From assembly GCA_029216955.1 (NCBI GenBank), contig JANAVB010003400.1, forward strand, positions 19,505,425 to 19,569,424: DNA of 64,000 nt. Reading direction: 5' to 3'. Of this stretch, positions 1 to 9,449 are shown piece by piece. Numbering within the stretch: position 1 is the stretch's first letter; every line of letters starts with the position of its first letter. The translations under genes were made by a program, and so were the position numbers. Source of the DNA: Iris pallida. Its lineage: Eukaryota > Streptophyta > Magnoliopsida > Asparagales > Iridaceae. The notes beneath the pieces are model-generated. The model saw only the letters and a program-made list of their open reading frames with translations, did no database searches and was not told the origin of the DNA.

Positions 1-184
1 AAATTCGTTACAAAAATGTCTTGTTGCGAGCCCCACTCGGAAATTAAGGGGGGCTACTAATGAGAATGTGGGAGCGACGTCGGAAAGAGCCCCTTGTATC
101 CTGAAAAGGAGGGTAAGGGGGCCCTCTGGTTAGCAAAGAACGACCGAACCTCCCTACAATACAGGAAAGAAAATCTTATATATA
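1..184. other. Unassigned left-edge sequence
   Basis: This stretch is less AT-rich than what follows and includes short G-runs and C-runs. No ORF, repeat partner inside the window or terminal motif could be recognised. It could be the edge of a transposon that lies mostly outside the window. Confidence 0.3.
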
Positions 185-549
185 CTAGTTACTTTTACGT
201 GAGTTGCACATAAAAAATCTATGATATTATTGAAATATATAAATCTAAATGATGTTAGAATATTTTAAATATAATTTGAATATATTTTAGTTATGATTTA
301 TTATATTAAAAAAATTGGATGTGTTTAGTTAGATAATATCATTTAGTTAGTTTAAATTTTAAAATATTTTAGGATTTCCACATGTTCATGTAGTAGTTAG
401 GAGGATTTTAGGTTTTTATTTTTATTTTTCAACTATGTGAGAAAACAACTACAGTTACAGTACTTAATTTTTTTAAAGTTTCTAAATTAATTGGTTGATG
501 ATATACATATGGCTTACTTTGAAGCCGGTTCTAAGCCGCATTATATTAT

Positions 550-550
<1 letters not shown>

Positions 551-617
<67 letters not shown>
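551..617. repeat. (TA)n microsatellite
   Basis: An almost pure TA dinucleotide array that adjoins the tRNA-derived fragment to its right. Confidence 0.95.
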
Positions 618-619
<2 letters not shown>

Positions 620-715
620 AAAGAAGGTAATTGTGGCGAACGCTCGTACCAGGAATCGATCTCCTGACCACTCGGGCCCCATGCATCTCTCCTAACCACT
701 AAGCTAGAGGTCATT
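618..715 (-). repeat. tRNA-derived SINE-like fragment
   Basis: On the minus strand a perfect pol III A box, TAGCTTAGTGG (696-706), is followed by a perfect B box, GATCGATTC (653-661). The A-to-B start distance of 45 nt is that of a tRNA gene. Both boxes match the TRGYNNARNNG and GWTCRANNC consensus. The fragment is about 100 bp long and sits directly between a (TA)n tract, at the end corresponding to a SINE tail, and a (TG)n(TA)n tract. It does not fold as an obvious cloverleaf by eye, so I read it as a SINE or tRNA relic and not as a working tRNA gene. Confidence 0.55.
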
Positions 716-734
716 TGTGTGTGTGTGTGTGTGT

Positions 735-807
<73 letters not shown>
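716..807. repeat. Compound (TG)n(TA)n microsatellite
   Basis: About 20 nt of GT repeats run into about 70 nt of TA repeats, ending at the small hairpin of the Helitron-like repeat. Confidence 0.95.
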
Positions 808-808
<1 letters not shown>

Positions 809-1029
809 GTGCCTTGCACGTATTTCATAATACTTGGGAAGAGCTAGTAACAAACTTAATTTTTTTTCCTATAGGTAATTACATAACTGCCCATATTAAA
901 TTTAGTGAACATTGAACAATCTTAATTAGTAAACATAGATGAGGGTATTTTAGAAAACAAAAACTTTCAAGGTGAAGCCTACTTTTTTCATTATATAGTA
1001 GTATAGATTATATAATAGTATAAAAGTAT

Positions 1030-1126
1030 TGATATTATTATAAAGTAAAGAGATGGAGATAGAAAATGGAGGAGATTGTTTCTTCATTCACTAGTCTCAA
1101 TCAACTTGAGAAGAGCCCCTTATATA
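1030..1126 (-). repeat. Outer Copia 3' LTR, left fragment
   Basis: Matches 23864-23992 of the intact right LTR, apart from a short internal duplication present only on the right. It breaks off exactly where the second Copia begins (TGTTAGTCCC at 1127). The LTR resumes at 18099 after the target duplication. Confidence 0.85.
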
Positions 1127-1626
1127 TGTTAGTCCCGGGGCTTGACCAAAGATGGAAAACTGATGCAATCGAGATCTGAGATGTCACACAAAAAACTTTG
1201 CAGTGATCAAACTCAAGATCTACGATGATGCAAAAAATCAAATAGCCAGATTACAATATGAAGGAGGGAAATAGAGAAGAGAAGATCTCTCGTTCTTCCT
1301 TGCAAACGTGTTACAATTGGGACAGAACGAGTTACAATAATGTAGAAAAAGATGAGATGAAGAAAATTTGATGGGGTGTCAAAACACCGTTGCTCAAAGC
1401 AAGATTCGCCCCACACGAATTGCTTCCAGGAACCAGCAAGTTGAAGAACTTGTGGAACGCTCGAAGTCACCTCTGTTCTGACTCCTCGGATGGACTTGCA
1501 ATGGCGGCAGCAACTCCCTCTCTTTCTCTCTCTTTTCTGACTTATAAAATTCGTAATACCTCACAAAGGAGGCCAGAAAAGAGTATATATATAGAGAGAG
1601 GGTGGAAACCCTAACCGCCTTTTCAG

Positions 1627-1925
1627 TTATGGAAAGATTGAATTAAATCCCACAAAGATAGCAATAAAATTAATTCAAATCTTATGGAAAGAATGAATTA
1701 AGTCCCACAAAGATGGCAACGAAATTAATTCAAATCTTATGGAAAGATTGAATCAAATCCCACAAAGATGGCAACGAAATTAATTCAAATCCCACAAAGA
1801 TAGCAACGAAATTAATTCAAATCTTACGGAAAGATTGAATTAAATCCCACAAAGATGACAACGAAGTTAATTCAAATCTTATGGAAAGATTAAATTAAAT
1901 CCCACAAAAAGTGGATCTGAATTAA
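1627..1925. repeat. Tandem ~55-bp repeats in the LTR (left copy)
   Basis: About five imperfect units, each opening with TTATGGAAAGATTGAATTAA and then CCCACAAAGATNGCAACGAA. One unit is partly duplicated. The same array is present in the other LTR at about 17421-17702, so it predates insertion of the element. Confidence 0.85.
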
Positions 1926-2039
1926 TCGTATTGAATCAGTCTTTCCATAACTGACTTGTAGTCTGCACAGTCAGCCTGGTGCGAGTCCATGAGCCCATGA
2001 GCCCGAGTCCGAGCCCGAGCCCGAGTCCGAGTCCGAGTC

Positions 2040-2062
2040 GCTAAGCCCCTTTGGGGCTTAGC
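2040..2062. repeat. Perfect LTR hairpin
   Basis: GCTAAGCCCC-TTT-GGGGCTTAGC has 10-bp perfect arms and a 3-nt loop. It is conserved at 17826-17848 in the other LTR. It could form a strong RNA stem in the LTR transcript, but its role is unknown. Confidence 0.85.
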
Positions 2063-2307
2063 TCCAAATGGAATTAATCCAAGAGAATGACAAAAGCATT
2101 AATGCTTAATCCTTGGAGCCTTATTCTTACCTCCTAGTAAAATCACCCACATGGTTCCCTCCTTAGGGTCACCACCCCATGTGCATCTCTCAACAACACA
2201 ACCAAGTATATATGTTGAGATAACTCATGGTGCATTTACGATGTGGGAATAAACTTTTACAAGGCATGTTGAGAGCAAGCTCTCTCCATGTAAAGAAAGC
2301 ACCAACA

Positions 2308-2316
2308 ATCCCCCAC
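2308..2316 (-). other. Polypurine tract of the Tork-like Copia
   Basis: The minus strand reads GTGGGGGAT immediately before the 3' LTR start TGTTGG. This is the expected plus-strand priming site, and it fixes the element's orientation as minus. Confidence 0.8.
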
Positions 2317-2639
2317 ATATCATAACATATATATGTGTCCAGGGTTGAGCGTTCCCCACAGTAACTGTCCATTTTGCATTAGGATAGATGTCGCTGACGA
2401 CTTGAATCTTTCCGCATGGGTTAAATAATAATGTGATACAAGAATGGACTACGCCTTGAATTCTGTACCACAATTATAATTCTTCCCACTCACAAAGTGT
2501 AGTTACGTGTGCTTCTGGCTGCACATTAAAGGCCCTGTGCCAGCCTGGTTTCAGTGTATAATTTTGGGCGTCTACAAGTTTACCCTCAAGAGACGGCCTG
2601 ATATCTCTTTCCATACACTATAGGTGAGTTCTTTATTAA

Positions 2640-2866
2640 AGAGACATGGCATAAAGCCTTGCGCTTCCTTGCGGTGCTACGCCGCTATGACATGGCATGA
2701 AGCCGAGGCATTACCCCTACCTGGGAACCTCATCGTAGTGTCATACTACTGTAGCATGAGGTCTCAGCCTCTTTGTAGTGCCAATCTACTCAGCATGAAG
2801 CCTAAGGCTTCCTTGCGGTGTTATGCCGCAACGACATGGTTTGCAAGGTCGAGGCTTTACCCCTAC
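2640..2866. repeat. Imperfect ~165-bp tandem repeats, first part
   Basis: One and a half units of a repeat containing TTGCGGTGCTACGCCGC and ACCTGGGAACCTCAT lie here, and the array continues at 12579-12830. It is the 3' noncoding part of the Tork-like Copia. The SIRE-like element inserted inside the second unit, duplicating CCTAC (2862-2866 and 12574-12578). Confidence 0.8.
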
Positions 2867-3811
2867 TGAAGAACAGTTTGGCAACTCTAGAGGGGGGTGA
2901 ATAGAGTTTATATAGAAAAATAGCCAATTAAAAATAACTCTTTCACCAACAATCAATAATCAGAGTAAAGTGCGGAAAATAAATAAAGAGCAGAAGAGCA
3001 TACGCAAATACAGCAATTTTAACCTGGTTTCCCTCGTGGAGGACTAGTCCAGGCCTGAGAACTCTAGCTCAGGATTAAATCCACTATTTGTGAAATAGTA
3101 GTTTACAACCCGTGCCTTTTCTTCAGAAGAGCACGTCAACTTCTAACAGAGGATCGCAGTGGCGATTTGCTTGGAATTGTCCAAGCGACTTCTTCAACTC
3201 TTGCACAAGAATCCTAACTGAGAGATGCTGAGCACTCGAGACTTAGGAGGCTTGTGGCTAGTAGATGGGAAGGGTATGGCTTATTGAGCTTATAAGAGAG
3301 AAGAGAAGAGAAGATTGGATGGATTGAAATGAGAGAATTCATGTCCTATTTATAGTGTTTTTATAGGCAGAATTCGGCCAGAATTCGGGTAGGAAAATTC
3401 AAAAATTTGGCCGTTGGACAGCTAGCAACCAGCTATCCCTAAAATTAGGGTTCCTGATTTCTAGAGGACAGAGTTCGGCCCGAACTCTGTGTGGAGGCAG
3501 AGTTCGGCCCGAACTCTGTCTCCAGAGCACAGAGTGGTTCTAAGGGGACCAGTGGGCAGTTTTTGGTTCAGTGGAGCTTGGGATTTTGGGTAGGTTATAG
3601 ACTAAGTTCCAAGAGCTCAGCAAGACTCAGAGTACATAAATCTAGACTCAATGAAATCATAAAATACAGACTCCAGAACACACTGAGAGCCGGAGACTGA
3701 GCTGTCATCTGTCTTGAACTGAATGCAGTCGTCGTGTGTCGTATTGAATTAATACAAATATTATTTGGTCAATGTAGTCAATATTTGGTTGACTGTGACT
3801 TTGTGTCAACA
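2867..3811 (-). repeat. 3' LTR of the SIRE-like Copia (945 bp)
   Basis: TG...CA direct repeat of 11629-12573 with the same length. It carries a TATA-like CTATAAATAG on minus (3346-3355), a tandem pair of perfect palindromes (3469-3489 and 3498-3518) and a related imperfect motif near 3368-3390. Confidence 0.95.
3469..3518. repeat. Tandem LTR palindromes
   Basis: CAGAGTTCGG-C-CCGAACTCTG occurs twice with 8 nt between copies. Each copy is a perfect 10-bp inverted repeat around one central base. The pair recurs at 12231-12280 in the other LTR. Degenerate versions lie at about 5975-6025 between pol and the env-like ORF. Confidence 0.9.
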
Positions 3812-3812
3812 A

Positions 3813-3820
3813 TCTCCCCC
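3813..3820 (-). other. Polypurine tract of the SIRE-like Copia
   Basis: The minus strand reads GGGGGAGA just before the 3' LTR (TGTTGACAC). Further GGGGGAG tracts occur on minus near 3901-3909, 3946-3954, 3981-3990 and 4131-4139, giving a purine-tract-rich 3' region. Confidence 0.8.
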
Positions 3821-4404
3821 ATATTGATAATTGACAAAATAATATATGTATATTTCAATATTCATACCTGGACACAGTTGATTGTAACATAGTTCCATAG
3901 CTCCCCCATACACGATGCCTGAGCTAAGAGAAAATAGCTCCCCCGTAAACCATGAACGGTGTCGAGCTAGAAGCTATAGCTCTCCCCCTTACAAAATGCA
4001 TAGTACCTGTGATCTGATAGATAATATTTTCCAGAGCAAGAAGTACAGATATACACAGATATACGAATGCATAGAACCAGTATGATATCTAATATCTCCC
4101 AAAAGCAAAACAATAAAAATATACATTATTTCTCCCCCTTTTGGCAGTTAGCAATATAAAGAAGCAATGAATATTAATGCAACCACACCAAGCAGAGAAG
4201 AAACAGTAAAATACTAAGCAAAATAAGTCACTGACATAGAATGATAATAAAGACAGATAATGTCATCCACCAAACCAAGTGGCCAACTCATAAACAGAGT
4301 ACATAAAACCAGCTACATAAATCCATAAGAAACTAAATAACTGAAATCAAAAGTAACTAAGATCATCATCAGTAGCAGCAGCAGCAGATAGTAGCCAATC
4401 TCCA
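3821..4404. other. SIRE-like 3' noncoding region
   Basis: AT-rich sequence between the env-like ORF and the polypurine tract, with several extra short minus-strand purine tracts. No further gene is visible. Confidence 0.6.
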
Positions 4405-5664
4405 TCATGGAGCACGAGATGGTCCTGGAACATCTGATGGACCATGGAAGGAGCGACGAGGGTCCACAAAAGCATCATCCGGATCCATGTAACGCATAAC
4501 CCACGGATCATCAATGCGATAACCCGCGCGCGCTGGATCCCTCTCCATGGGAATGTGCAGATGCTGAGACAGAGAGTACCGGATATCATGCAGAGAGTTG
4601 CCGAGAGCACTCATCTGCAGAGTGGTACGATAGTCCAGCTGTGTCCAGCGATCGTCCTCAAGAGTAAAACGATCCCGGAGCATGGTCTGAATGGACTCAA
4701 GAGTGGCAGGTGGAGGTGGTGCATCCTGACCAAAAGGAGGGGCGTCAGGCTCCTCATCAGCAGAATGCTCAGATGACTCAGAAGCAGCGACAGGCTGAAG
4801 GCGTCGTGCTTTGGATAGAAAGGCAGGTGCAGGCAGGAACGGACAATCATGGATAGGAATGATGAAGGCACGAAAAACGAAAGGAAGATAGAGAGGATAA
4901 ACCAAAGCTCTTGGTTTCTTCCGACAGTTGATCATCCAATCCATCATAGTCCGTGGAAAGTTGAATGGAATACGATAGTGGAGATGATATAAGGCGGAGA
5001 TCTCAAGATAAGTGACTTCATCTGTTGAGCCAGTCTTGGGTAAGATGGTGTTAAAAACCATTCGGTGAAGCTCATAGAAGTAGGGGTTGAGATGCTTGGC
5101 CATAAGTTTGCGAGGACTTATGTTAGGAGCACATAATTCCTCCTTGAATCCTTCAAGAGAAGTATCGCCAACAAATTGAAATTGACGTGCTTCCACAAGT
5201 TTATTCCAAGTATCAAGATTAACAAGATCAAGAAAATCCCCCAACTCAGAATCATTGAAGGCGATGTCAATACCGGCAACCCGGGAATAGATGTGTGTTG
5301 CATCAAAAGTTAAATTGCAATAGAACATTTGGATTGTACTACGGTAGATGACAGAATTTGAAGCAACTAAAGCATCCAAACAAAGATCATGGAATAAAGA
5401 CTCATATTGAGAAAATATTGTGAAATTGATGGGATGGCCCCCAAACACCGGACGAGTCCTAAAATCGCTAAACCATTCATTAGAGGCGTCTAGCGATACA
5501 AATAGACGGTCGTCGTATGTGTTAGGGTCAACGGGACTCGGCGGATTGAACAACGGATGAATGGGGTGTTGTTCAACTACTTGTTCAATCGGAGGAGGAG
5601 GATTCGAAGAGGAGGCACCCTCGGTTCGGATCCTCTTCCCACGATTGGGCAAGCGTGGAGCCAT
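4405..5664 (-). CDS. Env-like position ORF of the SIRE-like element (419 aa)
   Basis: This uninterrupted 419-residue ORF lies downstream of pol and upstream of the 3' LTR. That is where SIRE-lineage elements carry an envelope-like ORF. The N-terminus is basic, then Ser/Pro-rich (MAPRLPNRGKRIRTEGASSS, then a proline run). The middle (about residues 45-285) is a globular, aromatic-rich region resembling the plant family annotated 'putative plant transposon protein', which is an inference from memory. The C-terminal third is acidic, then Arg/Asp/Pro-rich. One moderately hydrophobic stretch lies near residue 255-270 (LVYPLYLPFVFRAFIIPI). No signal peptide or clear fusion machinery is visible, so calling it an envelope is unsupported. 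Its biochemical role is unknown. Its openness fits the youth of the element. Confidence 0.75.
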   Translation of the reverse strand: MAPRLPNRGKRIRTEGASSSNPPPPIEQVVEQHPIHPLFNPPSPVDPNTYDDRLFVSLDASNEWFSDFRTRPVFGGHPINFTIFSQYESLFHDLCLDALVASNSVIYRSTIQMFYCNLTFDATHIYSRVAGIDIAFNDSELGDFLDLVNLDTWNKLVEARQFQFVGDTSLEGFKEELCAPNISPRKLMAKHLNPYFYELHRMVFNTILPKTGSTDEVTYLEISALYHLHYRIPFNFPRTMMDWMINCRKKPRALVYPLYLPFVFRAFIIPIHDCPFLPAPAFLSKARRLQPVAASESSEHSADEEPDAPPFGQDAPPPPATLESIQTMLRDRFTLEDDRWTQLDYRTTLQMSALGNSLHDIRYSLSQHLHIPMERDPARAGYRIDDPWVMRYMDPDDAFVDPRRSFHGPSDVPGPSRAP

Positions 5665-6410
5665 TTACAAGAAATTGGATAACTTGAAATGGAGAGAAAT
5701 AGAGAGTTATACCTGAAAATAATGTCAAACAGTTGAAGAGAACGTTGAAAAATCCCTTTCCCTTGATTTTGAGAAGAAATAGAGCACTCTAGATCAAAAA
5801 CTAGGGTTAGGGTTTGAAGGAAGGAGTTTGGAGAGGTGAAGAAGGAAGTAATATGGGAGGAAAGAGAAGGAATCCCGACATAAAGTAGGGCTTTGTCTTG
5901 GGTCGGGTAGAATAGTGACCATCGGATTAGAAAAGATCCAACGGCGGAGCCAGATCCCGATTCTGGAACCTAGGGACCGAACTCGGCCCGAACTCTGTTA
6001 GGGGCAGAGTTCGGCCCGAGTTCTGGATCAGTGGTCCAGAACAAAATTCAGGCTGAAAAATGATTAAGTGTTGAACAGAAAGAGATTTGGAGGTTACAAT
6101 TTTGATAAACACAATAAAGTACATAGAGAGATTCACAAAGGTCAGAATGAACTTTAGGAAGATCAATTTGGCAATAATAAATCGTAACAAACCATATAAT
6201 AAATAAGGAAATATATTGTAATTCAGTATTTCAAATTTGCCATGGGTTAGCTGCAGGGGCCGGATCCCAGCTAGCGGTAGTCCTGAGGACTAGTGCACCG
6301 TGTCGCTTAGGCTTTTACGCCTTTTTGTCAGAAGGACCCTTTCGGCTTGTACCCATAATAAATTTGTCATAAAAGAGTCAAAATATACTCGATATTTACG
6401 CAGGTAAGTC
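5665..6410. other. Spacer between pol and the env-like ORF
   Basis: Noncoding. It holds degenerate copies of the LTR palindrome (about 5975-6025, with ACTCGGCCCGAACTCTG and CAGAGTTCGGCCCGAG). No splice signals for a subgenomic env-like message could be proven by eye. Confidence 0.6.
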
Positions 6411-9400
6411 TCAACTTATAACTGCTTCATCCAAAATTCCGAGTTCACGACAAAGATAATTGAAGCGCTCTTCGGATAATGGCTTAGTAAAGAAATCTGC
6501 TAGCTGATGATCAGTGTCAATAAATTCTAAGTTAATCGTGCCATTTTGCTGATGATCACGCAAAAAGTGGTGTCTGATCTCAATGTGTTTAGTGCGTGAG
6601 TGGCAGACAGGGTTTTTAGTCAAATTGATGGCACTAGTATTGTCACAGAATATAGGAATATGCATGAAAGATAACTTATAGTCTTCAAGGGTTTGCTTCA
6701 TCCACAGAATCTGTGCACAACAACGCCCAGCTGCTATGTATTCAGCTTCTGTTGTGGATAGTGCGACAGAGTTCTGCTTCTTGCTAAACCATGAGACTAA
6801 AGCCTTTCCTAACAAATGACACGTGCCGCTCGTACTTTTACGGTCGACCTTGCATCCAGCAAAGTCAGCATCAGAGTAACCGATGAGGTCAAATGATGTT
6901 GACTTGGGATACCATAGGCCCACTGTAACCGTACCCTTAAGGTATCGAAAGATACGCTTAACCGCGGTCATGTGAGATTCCTTAGGATTTGCTTGATATC
7001 TAGCGCATAGGCAAACACTAAACATGATATCGGGGCGACTAGCAGTTAAATAAAGTAAGCTGCCTATCATACCTCGATACTTACGTTGATCAACGGGTTT
7101 GCCGCTTTCATCTGGTTCGAGTTTGGTTGAAGTAGCCATTGGCGTGCTAATTGGTTTGACGTTGTCAAGGTCGAACTTCTTCAGCATGTCCTTGGTATAC
7201 TTCGATTGACAGATAAAAGTTCCATTTGCCAGTTGCTTTACTTGCAGGCCAAGAAAGTAGTTGAGCTCTCCCATCATGCTCATCTCAAATTCTGTCTGCA
7301 TACACTTGGCAAATTCTTGACAAAGAGTTTCATCAGTAGACCCAAAAATAATATCATCAACATAAATTTGAATCAATAGAATAGTGTCTTTAAAAGATTT
7401 TATAAACAGTGTAGTGTCAATTTTCCCTTTTGAAAAACCTTTCTCAAGTAAGAAGCTACTTAGCCTTTCATACCAAGCTCTGGGGGCTTGTTTGAGGCCA
7501 TAAAGTGCTTTCTTTAGCTTGAACACGTGGTCGGGAAATTTGTGATTTTCAAAGCCAGGAGGTTGTTTCACATAAACTTCTTCCTTAATAAAACCATTCA
7601 GAAAAGCACTTTTCACATCCATTTGAAATAATTTAAAGTTTTGAAAATTAGCAAAAGCACAAAGCATCCGAATGGATTCTAGTCTAGCAACAGGAGCATA
7701 CGTCTCATCGTAGTCGATACCTTCCTCTTGGTTGTATCCTTGAGCTACTAGACGAGCTTTGTTACGTGTGACTGAACCATCTTCATTTACTTTGTTTCTA
7801 AAAACCCATTTAGTACCAATTATAGAGTGATTAACCGGTCTAGGAACGAGTTCCCATACTTGGCTTCTCTCGAATTGGTTGAGTTCTTCTTGCATAGCAG
7901 AAATCCAAAATTCATCATTAAAAGCTTCAGAAATGTTTTTAGGCTCTACTTGTGAAATAAAGGCAGTGCTAGCAACAGAGTCTCTTAGTGATGATCTAGT
8001 AGTTACTCCACGTGAAACTTCTCCTATAACTAAATTTTCTGGATGAGAAGGTTTGAAAGAGAATTTCTTAGGCAAACCCTCCAGAGAATTAGTTTCGGTT
8101 AAAGTATTCATTGGAGTAGAAGTTGATGGCTCAACGTCATCATCAAGAGTACTTGCTGCACTGTTGTTTTCATCAAAAGTCACATTTGTTGACTCTTCCA
8201 CAATAAATGAGCGTTTATTGAAAACTCTATATCCCTTACTCTTGGCGGCATAACCAAGAAAGATACCATCGTCAGCTTTGGCATCAAATTTGCCTAAGTT
8301 GTCTTTGGTGTTAAGGATGAAACATCTACAACCAAAAACTTTAAAATAAGAAACATTAGGGGTTCTCCCAAACCAAAGCTCATAGGGTGTTTTCTTCGTA
8401 ATGGGACGAATCAGCACCCTATTCAAAATATGGCATGCTGTACTAACAGCTTCTGCCCAAAAGTATTTCGGAAGTGAAAATTTATTCAACATGACTCTGG
8501 CCATATCGCCGAGAGTTCTATTCTTCCGCTCCACAACACCATTTTGTTGAGGAGTTCTAGGACAAGAAAATTCATGATCAAAACCATTTGCATTACAAAA
8601 ACTTTCAAAATCATAATTTACGAATTCGCCTCCATGATCACTTCGGATTCGAGTAATTATGTAGCCTTTTTCGTTTTGAACTTTCTTAACAAAAACTTTG
8701 AAAGCAGAAATAGCATCGCTCTTATTAGCGAGAAAGAAAACCCAAGTAAATCTCGAAAAATCATCAACAATAACAAATGCATACAGTTTGCCACCAAGGC
8801 TAGCTATTCTACTAGGACCAAATAAATCCATATGAAGAAGTTGCAAGGGTCTAGTGGTACTTACAGAGTTGATGGAATGAAACGAGGATTTTGTTGCCTT
8901 GTTTAGTTCACATTCGGCACATACCGTGTCCTTTTTGAATGTGATGTCAGGCAATCCTCTCACTAGCTTCTTGGTAGAAAGCCTGGATATAGCATCCATG
9001 TTGGCGTGACCAAGACGCTGGTGCCAAAGTAGTCGTTCGTCTTTGTGGGCATATAAACATCTACCTGCATTGTTAGTATTTATAGAAAGATAGAAAATAT
9101 AGATGTTATCCTCTCTTTTCCCTTCAAAAGCAATGTCTCCAGTTGACCTATCATAGATGTAGCAACTGTTTTGTCCAAAGTTAATATCATATCCATGATC
9201 AGCAAGATGACTAATGCTGAGCAGGTTATGCTTTAACTCGGTCACTAGGCAGACATCCTTTATTACAGGAGAGGGAGGATGACCAATGATACCATTACCT
9301 ATAATGTGCCCTTTGAGATTGTTACCGAAGGATACGTATCCTTCTCTCTTCATCGATAGTGATGCAAAAAGATTTGCGTCTCCCGTCATATGTCGCGAGC

Positions 9401-9449
9401 ATCCACTATCGAGAATCCACTTACTTTCAGTTGAGGAGGGAAGGTCCAC
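6411..9449 (-). CDS. pol: Copia Pol: protease, integrase, RT, RNase H (SIRE-like)
   Basis: An uninterrupted 1012-residue Pol. Protease carries DSG in [13 protein letters not shown] near the N-terminus. The integrase zinc finger shows H-H-C-C (LWHQRLGH ... CAECE), followed by the DDE core ([24 protein letters not shown], and the E in [12 protein letters not shown]). RT starts about residue 530, has DVKSAFLNG and the YVDD active site ([12 protein letters not shown]), then [13 protein letters not shown]. RNase H shows [18 protein letters not shown] and [10 protein letters not shown]. All canonical catalytic residues that I can identify are present. The first residue shown is a GTG at 9447-9449, so translation must come from the upstream gag frame. 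Pol lies +1 relative to gag, with a 23-nt overlap. Confidence 0.93.
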   Translation of the reverse strand: MDLPSSTESKWILDSGCSRHMTGDANLFASLSMKREGYVSFGNNLKGHIIGNGIIGHPPSPVIKDVCLVTELKHNLLSISHLADHGYDINFGQNSCYIYDRSTGDIAFEGKREDNIYIFYLSINTNNAGRCLYAHKDERLLWHQRLGHANMDAISRLSTKKLVRGLPDITFKKDTVCAECELNKATKSSFHSINSVSTTRPLQLLHMDLFGPSRIASLGGKLYAFVIVDDFSRFTWVFFLANKSDAISAFKVFVKKVQNEKGYIITRIRSDHGGEFVNYDFESFCNANGFDHEFSCPRTPQQNGVVERKNRTLGDMARVMLNKFSLPKYFWAEAVSTACHILNRVLIRPITKKTPYELWFGRTPNVSYFKVFGCRCFILNTKDNLGKFDAKADDGIFLGYAAKSKGYRVFNKRSFIVEESTNVTFDENNSAASTLDDDVEPSTSTPMNTLTETNSLEGLPKKFSFKPSHPENLVIGEVSRGVTTRSSLRDSVASTAFISQVEPKNISEAFNDEFWISAMQEELNQFERSQVWELVPRPVNHSIIGTKWVFRNKVNEDGSVTRNKARLVAQGYNQEEGIDYDETYAPVARLESIRMLCAFANFQNFKLFQMDVKSAFLNGFIKEEVYVKQPPGFENHKFPDHVFKLKKALYGLKQAPRAWYERLSSFLLEKGFSKGKIDTTLFIKSFKDTILLIQIYVDDIIFGSTDETLCQEFAKCMQTEFEMSMMGELNYFLGLQVKQLANGTFICQSKYTKDMLKKFDLDNVKPISTPMATSTKLEPDESGKPVDQRKYRGMIGSLLYLTASRPDIMFSVCLCARYQANPKESHMTAVKRIFRYLKGTVTVGLWYPKSTSFDLIGYSDADFAGCKVDRKSTSGTCHLLGKALVSWFSKKQNSVALSTTEAEYIAAGRCCAQILWMKQTLEDYKLSFMHIPIFCDNTSAINLTKNPVCHSRTKHIEIRHHFLRDHQQNGTINLEFIDTDHQLADFFTKPLSEERFNYLCRELGILDEAVIS

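Larger units (their letters stand above)
185..1007 (-). mobile_element. Helitron-like non-autonomous repeats, probably nested
   Basis: Read on the minus strand, the right edge near 1007 begins TCTATACTACTATATAATG, which resembles a plant Helitron 5' end and the canonical element at 42232. A short hairpin lies at 805-823 (8-bp arms around CTT) in the sequence ATACGTGC-CTT-GCACGTAT, as expected just before a Helitron 3' end. A second, weaker terminus (imperfect hairpin followed by ACTAGT on the minus strand) lies at 185-212. The interval is interrupted by microsatellites and a SINE-like fragment, so it may be one expanded element or two nested ones. Closely similar sequence recurs at 24137-24520. 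No Rep/helicase coding sequence is present. Confidence 0.45.
1127..2307 (-). repeat. 3' LTR of the Tork-like Copia (1181 bp)
   Basis: Direct repeat of 16921-18093. It contains five imperfect units of about 55 bp (1627-1925), a GAGTCC/GAGCCC hexamer run (about 2003-2039), a 10-bp-arm hairpin (2040-2062) and a TATA-like tract near 1581-1595. On the minus strand it starts TGTTGG and is preceded by a purine tract. Confidence 0.92.

Noticed and set aside
618..715. Functional tRNA gene
   Set aside because: Pol III boxes are present, but no acceptor stem or anticodon loop could be paired by eye. It is better read as a SINE or tRNA relic.
482..915. Several frames of Ile-Tyr repeats
   Set aside because: They translate (TA)n and (TG)n microsatellites and have no gene structure. 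The same applies at 23414-23693 and 29821-30239.
4444..4776. 110-residue plus-strand ORF opposite the env-like ORF
   Set aside because: Antisense shadow of the 419-residue minus ORF, with no domain.
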